Shown: positions 45,173 through 53,704 of the stretch, one piece after another
Position numbering within the stretch: the stretch's first letter is position 1
How the letters are laid out: every line of letters starts with the position of its first letter
NCBI GenBank assembly: GCA_028280345.1
Contig: JANQLY010000011.1
Coordinates: forward strand, 124,001 to 188,000
From: Pseudomonadales bacterium
GTDB lineage: Bacteria > Pseudomonadota > Gammaproteobacteria > Pseudomonadales > UBA7239
Direction: 5' to 3'
Length of the DNA: 64,000 bases
The notes under the pieces: generated by a model
The model's input: only the letters and a program-made list of their open reading frames with translations
Database searches by the model: none
What the model was told of the DNA's origin: nothing
Program-made: the position numbers and the translations under genes

Positions 45173-47098
45173 TTGATTCATTTTAATAAACAAAGTCTGA
45201 CGACAGACTGGTTGCCCGGCAGTTTGTTATTTGGCGCGTTGTTACTTTGCCTGGCTGTAATGTGGCCGGCTTTGCCAGGGCCGTTTATCTTTGATGACAC
45301 TTGGAATCTTGAACCACTCGGTAAAAATGGCGGCATTCGGAACTGGCAGGATGTTTATAATTTTATGGCAACCGGGGCGTCTGGCCCGCTGGGGCGCCCG
45401 TTGGCACTGCTGACGTTTGTGTTTAACGATCAAACCTGGCCGAGCTTTCCCGAAGCTATGCGCTATACCAATATTTTGATTCATTTGCTCAATGGCGTTT
45501 TGTTGTTTGCAGTATTGCAGCGATTGCTGGTTCGGCTGGTGCCGCAAGGCTGCAATGACCGTTCTACGATATTGTGGCTCAGTTTGATTGGTTCTGCTCT
45601 ATGGGTTTTGCATCCTATTCAACAAACGGCTGTTTTCCCAATTATTCAACGCATGACATTATTATCGGCCACGTTTTCTCTGGCGGGAATTATTTTTTAT
45701 CTTAAGGCTCGTGAGGTAGAAGGTTTTGGCAAGCAGTTCGTCTGGCTAGGTGTCACAGCACTGTGCTTATTGCTTGGTGTGTTTAGCAAGGAAGTAGCGT
45801 TAGTAACAGCACTTTATATTATGTTGATTGAATTTATAGCATTTTCATCAGCAGAGCGTAGGGATAAACCACTGTTTCGTTTTTTGGCCTATGCCTACAT
45901 TTTCCTGTTTGTGCTCTATATGGTCGCCGTTCTCTACAAGGGTTTTAGTTCGGGTAGTCTGGGGCGCGATTACACAACATTGGAGCGTTTGTATACCCAG
46001 GGCCGGGTGATCTTACAATATATGGGTGTGATTATTTTGCCCGCAGCAAGCAAATTAAACTTTTTTCAAGATGGCATTGCGTATTCCACCGGTATTCTGT
46101 CACCTATTACAACACTATTGAGTTGGCTGTTACATATTGCGTTGATCGTGACGGCTATAAAAATGAGAGTCAGGTTTCCACTGATCTCTTTCGGTGTTTT
46201 GTGGTTTTATCTCGGCCATTCTCTGGAATCTACGGTAATTAATCTTGAATTGTATTTTGGCCATCGTAATTATTTGCCCTTGCTGGGTTGGGTGGTAGCT
46301 GCACTTGGGGTGTATTTGCTGGTGACTAAAAAAGTGCAGCGTTTGTTGTGTCTTGGTGTCTGTTTGATTTTGTCGCTTTATATATTTGTCGGCTTTATTA
46401 ATTCCAAAGTCTGGAGCGACCGGGGTGTATTGATTTCAACCTGGATCAAGGAGCAGCCAAATTCCTTTCGCACTAATCGCGAATATGTGCGCTATCTACT
46501 TGTAAATGGAGATACTGAGTCAGCTTATTATCATTCGCTGGATCTTGTGGAAAAATTTCCTGGTCGTTTGCTGACCATGATTGATGTCAGTGCTATCGCC
46601 TGTGAAATTGGCATACCGCAGCCGATTCCAGTAGAAGAGATGAAAAAAACTGCAGCGACAACCGGAATTGAAGCTGTACTTGGACATATGCTTATCAATA
46701 TGGTGGATAATGTAAAGGCTGACCGTTGCGTGGGTCTAAATCATGAGGACATGATCGGGATATTGCGTGTGATGTTGGATAGTGATGTACGCTTGACCGT
46801 AGCTGTTGAGCAATATATTAACTGGGAAATTGCTAGCTATGAATTTACTAGTAGCGGAGTAGATAGCGCACTGGTTGTACTTGAAGATGCCTGGGAAAAA
46901 TCCCATGATGCAGGTTATAAGTATTTGCAAGCGCTCTACCTGGCAGCATCGGGGCAGCAATCACACGCGCTGGAAATCATTGCGCAGATTCGCCGCGAGG
47001 CGAGCCGAAAAACCTATCTTGGCTTGAAACCGGTGTTGGACGAACTGGAGCAAACCTTGCGCAATGAACTGGAAGCAGATGGAATAGAAACCAGGTAA
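45173..47098 (+). CDS. GT-C-like membrane protein with C-terminal repeat-like domain (TMTC/PMT-type)
   Basis: A 641-residue protein with about 11 membrane helices in the first 410 residues and a soluble, helical C-terminal domain. After helix 1 the loop PGPFIFDDTWNL places two aspartates (41-42) where GT-C enzymes keep the catalytic acid, as in PMT and TMTC-type O-mannosyltransferases. The conserved GRPLALLTFVFN and HLLNGVLLFAVLQRL follow. The C-terminal 230 residues (SAYYHSLDLVEKFPGRLLTMI and later helices) look like degenerate TPR. The start is TTG 45173 behind AAGGGG. It sits between pilA and a GT2 gene, so pilin modification is a reasonable hypothesis. No O-antigen ligase (WaaL) signature was seen. 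Confidence 0.6.
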   Translation: MIHFNKQSLTTDWLPGSLLFGALLLCLAVMWPALPGPFIFDDTWNLEPLGKNGGIRNWQDVYNFMATGASGPLGRPLALLTFVFNDQTWPSFPEAMRYTNILIHLLNGVLLFAVLQRLLVRLVPQGCNDRSTILWLSLIGSALWVLHPIQQTAVFPIIQRMTLLSATFSLAGIIFYLKAREVEGFGKQFVWLGVTALCLLLGVFSKEVALVTALYIMLIEFIAFSSAERRDKPLFRFLAYAYIFLFVLYMVAVLYKGFSSGSLGRDYTTLERLYTQGRVILQYMGVIILPAASKLNFFQDGIAYSTGILSPITTLLSWLLHIALIVTAIKMRVRFPLISFGVLWFYLGHSLESTVINLELYFGHRNYLPLLGWVVAALGVYLLVTKKVQRLLCLGVCLILSLYIFVGFINSKVWSDRGVLISTWIKEQPNSFRTNREYVRYLLVNGDTESAYYHSLDLVEKFPGRLLTMIDVSAIACEIGIPQPIPVEEMKKTAATTGIEAVLGHMLINMVDNVKADRCVGLNHEDMIGILRVMLDSDVRLTVAVEQYINWEIASYEFTSSGVDSALVVLEDAWEKSHDAGYKYLQALYLAASGQQSHALEIIAQIRREASRKTYLGLKPVLDELEQTLRNELEADGIETR

Positions 47099-47178
47099 AG
47101 CTGTATAACAGTATTTGTCTGCATGCAATAACGACCAGGAACGATGTCCATCTAATAGACCTGAATAGTGGGTGTTTT

Positions 47179-48060
47179 ATGAGCGATCAACAGAGAGTTT
47201 CCGTTGTAATACCGGCAAAGAATGAAGCGGCCAGCGTGGGCAATGTGGTTGCAGGTATTAAATCTCTTCTAAACGATGTTGAAGTGATTGTTGTTGATGA
47301 TGGCTCTACGGATGCCACTGCGCGGCTTGCCGAAGAAAATGGGGCGCGAGTGGTGGCGCATTCACATAGTCGGGGAAATGGCGCAGCGATCAAAAGCGGT
47401 GCAAAAGCAGCCAGTGGTGATGTACTGGTGTTTATGGATGCCGATGGTCAACACGATCCAAAAGATATTATTGCGCTGATTGACAAGCTTAACGAGGGCT
47501 ACGATATGGTGGTGGGAGCGAGAAGTATGGAATCCCAGGCGAGTATCGCGCGTGGTTTTGCCAATACCCTCTATAACTGGCTTGCCAGCTATATGGTAGG
47601 GCAACGCATTGAAGATTTGACATCGGGGTTCCGTGCGGTGAATGCTGACAAATTCAGAAAATTTTTGTTTCTGTTACCTGACGGTTTTTCCTATCCAACA
47701 ACTATCACAATGGCTTTTTTCAAAGCCGGTTATGAAGTTGTTTACCATCCGATCAAGGTGAGTAAACGCATTGGTAAAAGTCATGTCAAAATACTTAAAG
47801 ATGGCATGCGTTTCTTTCTTATTATTTTCAAAGTAGGTACTTTGTATTCACCTTTTAAGTTATTTTTACCGATTGCGATTTTGCAATTCCTTGTCGGCGT
47901 GTTGTATTACGCTTATACATTTACCTTTTATCACACTTTTACCAACATGAGTGCGTTAATGATTACCTCATCGATACTGATTTTTCTGATTGGGCTTGTA
48001 TCCGAGCAAATCACGACATTAACGTATATGTTACAAAAAGATGATGATGAGGAAAGTTAA
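47179..48060 (+). CDS. GT2 polyprenyl-phosphate glycosyltransferase with C-terminal membrane helices
   Basis: A 293-residue protein. The GT-A domain (1-230) has VSVVIPAKNEAASVG, VVDDGSTDAT and the DAD metal site at residues 87-89 in MDADGQHDP, followed by VGARSMESQ and EDLTSGFRAVN. Two C-terminal membrane helices (about 233-255 and 262-283) resemble those of GtrB/DPM1-type enzymes that charge undecaprenyl phosphate with a sugar. It follows the GT-C gene after 80 bp and could make its lipid-linked donor. It is a paralog of the GT2 at 11607, which lacks the membrane tail. It ends by overlapping the convergent dehydrogenase gene by four bases. Confidence 0.75.
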   Translation: MSDQQRVSVVIPAKNEAASVGNVVAGIKSLLNDVEVIVVDDGSTDATARLAEENGARVVAHSHSRGNGAAIKSGAKAASGDVLVFMDADGQHDPKDIIALIDKLNEGYDMVVGARSMESQASIARGFANTLYNWLASYMVGQRIEDLTSGFRAVNADKFRKFLFLLPDGFSYPTTITMAFFKAGYEVVYHPIKVSKRIGKSHVKILKDGMRFFLIIFKVGTLYSPFKLFLPIAILQFLVGVLYYAYTFTFYHTFTNMSALMITSSILIFLIGLVSEQITTLTYMLQKDDDEES

Positions 48061-49334
48061 AGCTGTCCGTCGATGTCCTTACTATCCAGCATGGATTTCA
48101 CATCGTAGACCACGTTTGGTTTGTTTTTGAGTGAGTCGAGTTCCGCATCGTTTAACTGTCGAAACTGATCGTGAGAAACAGCCATAATAATCGCGTCATA
48201 GGCTTTGCGCGGTTTGCGTGTATGTACCTTGCAGTTGGCTATGTCAGTCAGATGTGACTTATCGGCAACCGGCTCCCAGATTTCTATTTTTACCTGGTAG
48301 GACTGTAAAAATCTGACAATGTCGAGCACCTTGGTGTTGCGCAAATCAGGGCAGTTTTCCTTGAAAGTGGCCCCCATCACCAGTAGCGCAGCACCATTCG
48401 GGTTAATGCCTTTTTTAATCATTAGGTCCAGAACCCGTTGGGCGACGTACTTGCCCATACCGTCGTTGAGGCGACGGCTCGCCATAATGATGTCCGGGTG
48501 AAAGCCGAGAATATCTGCTTTGTGAGTCAGATAATAAGGGTCAACACTGATACAGTGTCCACCGACAAGGCCAGGTTTGAATGGCAGGAAATTCCACTTG
48601 GTGCCTGCGGCTTCAAGCACATCACTGGTATTAATACCCACCTTGTGAAATACCATGGCAAGCTCATTCATCAGGGCGATATTGACATCGCGCTGGATGT
48701 TTTCGGTGATTTTGGCAGCTTCAGCAACTTTGATGGACGGGGCAAGATGAGTGCCAGCGCTAATGATGGTCTGGTATAAGCAGTCTACACGTTTGGCCGC
48801 CTTGCTGTTTGAGCCCGACGTGATCTTGATGATGCTTGGTAATGGACGTGTCTTGTCACCCGGATTAATACGCTCCGGACTGTAACCGACATAAAAGTCC
48901 TTGTTCAGGGTCAGGCCGGTTAATTCCTCCAGAATCGGAATACAGATTTCTTCAGTAGCGCCCGGATAAACTGTTGATTCAAAAATCACGAGGTCATTTT
49001 TGCCAAGGGTGCGAGCAACAGTTTTACAGGCATTTTTTAGCGGTGTGAGGTTAGGGGTTTTGGCAATCGTGACCGGAGTGGGTACGGCGACAATGTAGGT
49101 GTTGGCCTGCTTGAGCTTTTTTTCGTCACTGGTCAGACGTAGATTTTTTGCCTGTTTGAGTGTTTTGCGATCAATTTCGTCGGTACGATCATCGCCGCTA
49201 GCCAGTTCCTTAATACGTTGGGTGTCTACATCAAAACCTGTGACAGGAAAATGTTTTGCAAATTCCACTGCCAGTGGCAGGCCCACGTAGCCGAGGCCGA
49301 TAATTGCGATATGGTCGTCTGTTTGGTTACTCAA
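48057..49334 (-). CDS. Nucleotide-sugar 6-dehydrogenase (TviB/WbpA-like)
   Basis: A 425-residue NAD-dependent UDP-sugar dehydrogenase that oxidises C6 of UDP-GlcNAc, UDP-ManNAc or UDP-glucose to the uronate. The Rossmann motif is IAIIGLGYVGLPLAVEF. The central domain has VYPGATEEICIPILEE and YSPERINPGD, and the catalytic cysteine is in LVGGHCISVDPYYL, a form common in TviB/WecC-type enzymes. No ATG start fits. TTG 49334 gives a normal N-terminus (MSNQTDDHIAIIG), and a more distal TTG at 49388 is possible. It is not next to a full polysaccharide locus, so the product's use is unclear. Confidence 0.82.
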   Translation of the reverse strand: MSNQTDDHIAIIGLGYVGLPLAVEFAKHFPVTGFDVDTQRIKELASGDDRTDEIDRKTLKQAKNLRLTSDEKKLKQANTYIVAVPTPVTIAKTPNLTPLKNACKTVARTLGKNDLVIFESTVYPGATEEICIPILEELTGLTLNKDFYVGYSPERINPGDKTRPLPSIIKITSGSNSKAAKRVDCLYQTIISAGTHLAPSIKVAEAAKITENIQRDVNIALMNELAMVFHKVGINTSDVLEAAGTKWNFLPFKPGLVGGHCISVDPYYLTHKADILGFHPDIIMASRRLNDGMGKYVAQRVLDLMIKKGINPNGAALLVMGATFKENCPDLRNTKVLDIVRFLQSYQVKIEIWEPVADKSHLTDIANCKVHTRKPRKAYDAIIMAVSHDQFRQLNDAELDSLKNKPNVVYDVKSMLDSKDIDGQL

Positions 49335-49424
49335 AATAGTGCTACTACCATAGTTGTTATCATTGATTCTACTGTATCTACGCGGCAAAAGACCAGCGGC
49401 TGCAGTCTGGTTGTAGTGCCTGTG

Positions 49425-49430
49425 TATAAT
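49425..49430 (+). promoter_or_regulatory. Consensus -10 hexamer ahead of the Nudix gene
   Basis: TATAAT at 49425-49430 is a perfect -10 element 43 bp before the ATG at 49473. The -35 region is weak (TGCAGT at 49401-49406, 18-bp spacer). The start near 49437 would put all four TGACA repeats in the transcript. Confidence 0.4.
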
Positions 49431-49453
49431 GCATGCAATTAAGAATCAGATGA

Positions 49454-49488
49454 TGACACATTGTGACAACCAATGACAAAAGATGACA
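49454..49488 (+). repeat. Four TGACA repeats at exact 10-bp period across a start codon
   Basis: TGACA starts at 49454, 49464, 49474 and 49484. The third overlaps the ATG (49473-49475) of the Nudix gene and the fourth lies inside its coding region. The flanking bases vary while the pentamer and its 10-bp phase are exact, as in a helically phased operator. No Shine-Dalgarno sequence is seen before this ATG. Confidence 0.6.
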
Positions 49489-50042
49489 AAGCGCCACCGC
49501 TGCGTAAAGGTCCGTGGACACAGCTCAGTGAACAGCAGGTTTACGATAACCCCTGGATTACGGTTACGCATCAGGATGTGCTAACACCGTCTGGTAGTGA
49601 AGGGGTCTATGGTGTTACACACTTTAAACATCACGCAGTGGGTGTGGTGCCAATAGATGCCGAGATGAATACCTGGTTGGTCAGGCAATATCGCTATCCA
49701 CTGGAACATGACAGTTGGGAGATTCCGGAAGGAGGTGCTGCTAAAGATGAAGATTTGCTCGAAGCTGCGCAGCGGGAACTGCTGGAAGAAACTGGCTTGA
49801 GCGCAGCAAGTTGGCGTGAGTTATTAAATTTGCACCTTTCCAATTCGGTGACAGATGAAAAAGCGTGTATTTTCGTAGCAGAAGAACTCAGTGAAGGTGT
49901 AGCGCAACCGGATGAGAATGAAGAACTGGAAGTTATGAAATTGCCACTGGCAGATGCGATAGCGATGATGGATGCGGGCGAAATTACCGATGCGATCAGT
50001 GTGGCAGCACTGTTAGCGATGGCGAGATTATACCGGCTATAA
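49473..50042 (+). CDS. Nudix hydrolase, ADP-ribose pyrophosphatase-like
   Basis: A 189-residue Nudix enzyme. The box reads GGAAKDEDLLEAAQRELLEETGL, a full GX5EX7REUXEEXGU match. The surrounding sequence, including the upstream VRQYRYPLEHDSWEIPEGG, is typical of ADP-ribose or nucleoside-diphosphate-sugar pyrophosphatases (NudF/NudE group) rather than MutT. It would hydrolyse ADP-ribose or a UDP/ADP-sugar to the sugar phosphate. It is divergent from the UDP-sugar dehydrogenase and convergent with the J-domain gene. The ATG has no clear ribosome site and sits within four TGACA repeats, suggesting control at or near initiation. Confidence 0.82.
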   Translation: MTKDDKAPPLRKGPWTQLSEQQVYDNPWITVTHQDVLTPSGSEGVYGVTHFKHHAVGVVPIDAEMNTWLVRQYRYPLEHDSWEIPEGGAAKDEDLLEAAQRELLEETGLSAASWRELLNLHLSNSVTDEKACIFVAEELSEGVAQPDENEELEVMKLPLADAIAMMDAGEITDAISVAALLAMARLYRL

Positions 50043-50046
50043 AGAT

Positions 50047-50769
50047 TTATTCCGGAGTTGCTTTGTCCTGGCGTTTAATCGCTTCCATAGCCTGATTGAG
50101 CATAGCGGTTTTTTTCTTTGCGGCTTCCTGTAGGTCCTCACCGAGATGGGCAACCTTGTCCGGGTGGTATTGCGCAATTTTTCGTTTATAAGCTTTGCGT
50201 GCTTCTTCAATACTGCTGTCGTGTTCGATACCCAGCGTTTCATAAGGTGATAATTCAGTAAACTCGGTTTTGGGTGCATTGTAGTCGGGAATACGGTGTT
50301 GCTTGATTTCCCGGTAGTAGCTTTTTTTCTTCTGCCGGTTACGATTTGCGAGTGGTAGTGTTGCGAGCCGAAATATCTGGAACAGAATAAACCAGACGGC
50401 AAACATTAACCCGTAGGCCCACCACGCAGGAACAGAAAGCATACTGTGTGACTGGTTGACGATGGTATGGGTCTGCTCGGGGCGTTGCATGGTGTTTTTG
50501 CCTTCTGCATGGTCATGATTGCTAAAATGTAAATTGCCGTGGTGATCCTGCCAGACCTTGACCGTCGTGGTTGTGGTTTGTCCTTGCTGATTTTGTGATG
50601 ACATCACGCTTTTAATCAGGCGCTGATAGGCTGCGATATAAATGCCGCTGTCGAGCAGGGAGCGGGCATCAAGGTTTTGCAGGTTGCGGCGTGAAACCTC
50701 GTTAACGGCAGCAGGCAAGAGCAGGGTTAGCACGAGGCTGATAAGCGCAATTAAGATAAAACGCAGCAT
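50047..50769 (-). CDS. Membrane-anchored J-domain protein with DUF4124-like periplasmic segment
   Basis: A 240-residue protein. An N-terminal hydrophobic helix (about 3-22) precedes a presumably periplasmic stretch containing VKVWQDHHGNLHFSNH, which resembles the W-x-D-x-x-G core of DUF4124. A second helix (about 115-135) follows, and the C-terminal J domain begins near 175 (LSPYETLGIEHDSS) with the HPD tripeptide in QYHPDKVAHLG. The J domain would recruit DnaK on the cytoplasmic side. It is not DnaJ (no zinc domain) and not clearly DjlA. It stands alone, convergent with the Nudix gene and divergent from aceE. Its client is unknown. Confidence 0.72.
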   Translation of the reverse strand: MLRFILIALISLVLTLLLPAAVNEVSRRNLQNLDARSLLDSGIYIAAYQRLIKSVMSSQNQQGQTTTTTVKVWQDHHGNLHFSNHDHAEGKNTMQRPEQTHTIVNQSHSMLSVPAWWAYGLMFAVWFILFQIFRLATLPLANRNRQKKKSYYREIKQHRIPDYNAPKTEFTELSPYETLGIEHDSSIEEARKAYKRKIAQYHPDKVAHLGEDLQEAAKKKTAMLNQAMEAIKRQDKATPE

Positions 50770-50888
50770 ATCCTGAATCCACGAAGGCTTATATAAGCGC
50801 GCAATTGTAAGGGAAGTTTGAGCCTCAGGCTATTGCTGTGTAAAAAAACTACTTAAATAAAGCTTAATAATAAATATTTTGCTGATTT

Positions 50889-50905
50889 TTGTAGTTTTGC
50901 TACAA
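50889..50905. repeat. 17-bp palindrome upstream of aceE
   Basis: TTGTAG and CTACAA flank a 5-base spacer, 80 bp before the aceE ATG and just upstream of a -10-like TATACT (50931-50936). A PdhR-type site with ATTGGT arms is not present, so this is only a candidate operator for the pyruvate dehydrogenase genes. Confidence 0.3.
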
Positions 50906-50984
50906 TTACTAAACCAAACGGTAATGCGTATATACTCACGCAGCGCCAGGTAATAATTTTCCTCGACGGTAAAAGAGATTAGCT

Positions 50985-53687
50985 ATGTCACAGGATATCG
51001 ATCCGGTTGAAACGCAGGAATGGATAGAGGCAATGGAAGCCCTGATTCGACACGGGGGCAAGGAACGCGCAACCCATGTCTTTCTTGAAGTAGCGAAAAA
51101 ACTCTATGAAGCTGGTATCAAGTTACCGACAGCAATTACCACACCGTTTCGCAATACCATCCATTTTACTGAAGAAAAACCTATGCCCGGTGATCTGTTT
51201 ATGGAGCGACGTATTCGCTCCCTGATTCGCTGGAATGCGCTTGCAATGGTAATGCGTGCAAACAAGGCTGACGCAGGCCTCGGTGGGCATATCGCGACTT
51301 TCTCTTCAGCGGCTACGCTTTATGATGTTGGCTATAACTATTTCTTTCGCGGCAATGATCACGAGTTTGCGCCGGACGACAATGGCCGCCTTGGCGATTT
51401 GATCTATTTTCAGGGGCACAGTTCGCCGGGAATGTATGCGCGCTCTTTTCTTGAAGGGCGTCTCAGCGAGGCGCAGCTCGATAACTTCCGTCGTGAAGTG
51501 GATGGCAATGGTTTATCTTCCTACCCACATCCGTGGTTGATGCCGGATTATTGGCAGTTTCCCACCGTGTCCATGGGGCTTGGGCCGATTCAGGCGATTT
51601 ACCAGGCTCATGTGATGAAGTACCAGGATAAACGCGGTCTTGTTGATCACGGTGATCGCAAGGTATGGGCGTTTCTCGGTGATGGTGAGTGTGATGAGCC
51701 GGAGTCTCTTGGTTCGATTGCAATGGCCGGGCGCGAGAAACTCGACAATCTCATCTTTGTTATTAACTGCAATTTACAACGGCTTGATGGCCCGGTGCGC
51801 GGTAATGGAAAAATTATTCAGGAGCTTGAAGGTGTGTTCCGTGGCGCGGGCTGGAATGTGATCAAGGTAGTCTGGGGACGTCACTGGGATCCGATTCTTG
51901 AAAAAGACAAAAGCGGTTTAATGCAAAAACGTATGGATGAAGTGTGTGACGGTGAACTGCAAAACTACAAAGCCAACGGTGGGGCTTATACCCGTGAGCA
52001 CTTCTTTGGTAAGTATCCGGAGACACTTGAGCTCGTCAAGGATCTTTCCGATGACGACATTATGTATCTGAATCGCGGTGGTCATGATCCTTACAAGGTT
52101 TATGCGGCTTACGATGCTGCGTTTAAACACAAGGGGCAACCCAGTGTGATTCTCGCTATGACGGTAAAAGGTTATGGTATGGGGACTGCAGGCGAGGCGG
52201 CTAATGATACGCACTCAGTGAAAAAGCTCGATATTGAAAGCCTGCGCAAATTCCGCGATCGTTTTGATATTCCGATTTCTGATGATGAAATTGAGAATGT
52301 TCCCTATTATCGGCCGCCAGAGGACAGTGCGGAAATCAAATATATGCTCGAACGGCGTCAGGATCTCGGTGGCCTGATTCCCGTGCGCAGTCGTGACAGT
52401 GAAGTGCTACCTGCACCACCACTCGAAGCGTTCGCATCGATTACCAAAGGCAGTGGTGAACGTAGTATTTCGACCACAATGGCATTTGTACGACTGTTGT
52501 CTACCCTGGTGAAAGACAAGGCCATCGGCCAGCGGGTGGTACCGATTGTGCCGGATGAGGCGCGTACCTTTGGCATGGAGGGTATGTTTCGCCAGTTGGG
52601 CATTTACTCGTCTGTGGGGCAGCGCTACACCCCGCAGGATCACGATCAAGTGATGTACTACAAAGAAACCGAACAGGGGCAAATTCTCGAAGAGGGTATC
52701 AACGAGGCCGGAGCATTTTCAGCCTGGCTTGCCTGCGCCACTTCGTATAGTACCAATCAGTATCCGATGATTCCGTTCTTTATTTTTTATTCGATGTTTG
52801 GTTTTCAACGTATTGGCGATCTGGCTTGGGCTGCGGGCGATTCCCAGGCGCGGGGTTTTCTTATCGGTGCAACTGCGGGGCGTACTACATTAAATGGTGA
52901 AGGTCTGCAGCACCAGGATGGCCACAGCCACATTCTCGCTAACACAATTCCAAATTGTGTAACGTATGATCCGACCTACAGTTATGAGCTTGCGGTCATT
53001 ATTCAGCATGGCTTGTATCGTATGCATGAAAAGCAGGAAAACTGTTTCTATTACATTACGACGATGAATGAAAACTATCCGCAGCCGGCAATGCCTGTGG
53101 AAAATGTAGAGGGTATTTGTGAAGGCATTATTAAAGGCATGTACTTGTTGCGTGCCGCAGACCAGGCCAAGGATCATACGGTGCAACTGATGGGTAGTGG
53201 TACGATCTTGCGCGAAGTAGAAGCGGCAGCAGATCTTCTTGCTGAAGATTATGGTGTGGCGGCGGACATCTGGAGTCTTACAAGTGTTAATGAATTGCGC
53301 CGCGATGGGCTCGCTGTAGAACGCGAAAATCGACTCAACCCTTCACAGCCACCCCGGCAGGCTTTTGTCACACAGCAATTAAATGAGCGATTTGGTCTAG
53401 GTAACAAGGGGCCTGTGATTGTGGCGACAGACTATATCAAACTCTATGCAGAACAACTGCGCAGTTATATTCCCGAGGTGAGTTATACCGTGCTCGGAAC
53501 CGATGGCTTTGGGCGCAGTGATACTCGTGCCAAACTGCGTCGCCACTTTGAAGTAGATCGTTATTATATTGTTTGTGCGGCGTTAAAAGCCCTGCATGAC
53601 GAGGGCAAGCTGGAACTCAGTGTCTTGCAAGCGGCGCTGGAACGCTACGATATCCGGGCTGACAAGCCTGATCCCCTTTATTGTTAG
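50985..53687 (+). CDS. aceE: Pyruvate dehydrogenase E1 component AceE (homodimeric type)
   Basis: A 900-residue thiamine-diphosphate enzyme that decarboxylates pyruvate and passes the acetyl group to the E2 lipoyl arm. The TPP motif GDGECDEPES is near residue 230 and ends with NCNLQRLDGPVRGN. The typical N-terminus (DPVETQEWIEAMEALIRHGG) and the transketolase-like C-terminal half (VLGTDGFGRSDTRAKLRRHF) fit the single-chain gammaproteobacterial type. aceF begins 17 bp later. No lpd gene follows, so E3 must be encoded elsewhere. Leader sequence features are the 17-bp palindrome and a TATACT -10 candidate. Confidence 0.97.
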   Translation: MSQDIDPVETQEWIEAMEALIRHGGKERATHVFLEVAKKLYEAGIKLPTAITTPFRNTIHFTEEKPMPGDLFMERRIRSLIRWNALAMVMRANKADAGLGGHIATFSSAATLYDVGYNYFFRGNDHEFAPDDNGRLGDLIYFQGHSSPGMYARSFLEGRLSEAQLDNFRREVDGNGLSSYPHPWLMPDYWQFPTVSMGLGPIQAIYQAHVMKYQDKRGLVDHGDRKVWAFLGDGECDEPESLGSIAMAGREKLDNLIFVINCNLQRLDGPVRGNGKIIQELEGVFRGAGWNVIKVVWGRHWDPILEKDKSGLMQKRMDEVCDGELQNYKANGGAYTREHFFGKYPETLELVKDLSDDDIMYLNRGGHDPYKVYAAYDAAFKHKGQPSVILAMTVKGYGMGTAGEAANDTHSVKKLDIESLRKFRDRFDIPISDDEIENVPYYRPPEDSAEIKYMLERRQDLGGLIPVRSRDSEVLPAPPLEAFASITKGSGERSISTTMAFVRLLSTLVKDKAIGQRVVPIVPDEARTFGMEGMFRQLGIYSSVGQRYTPQDHDQVMYYKETEQGQILEEGINEAGAFSAWLACATSYSTNQYPMIPFFIFYSMFGFQRIGDLAWAAGDSQARGFLIGATAGRTTLNGEGLQHQDGHSHILANTIPNCVTYDPTYSYELAVIIQHGLYRMHEKQENCFYYITTMNENYPQPAMPVENVEGICEGIIKGMYLLRAADQAKDHTVQLMGSGTILREVEAAADLLAEDYGVAADIWSLTSVNELRRDGLAVERENRLNPSQPPRQAFVTQQLNERFGLGNKGPVIVATDYIKLYAEQLRSYIPEVSYTVLGTDGFGRSDTRAKLRRHFEVDRYYIVCAALKALHDEGKLELSVLQAALERYDIRADKPDPLYC

Positions 53688-53704
53688 GATGTGACCGTAG
53701 ATTT

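Noticed and set aside
50906..50926. PdhR-type operator upstream of aceE
   Set aside because: ATTAC...GTAAT arms occur around ACCAAA, but the ATTGGT half of the consensus is missing, so the match is not specific.
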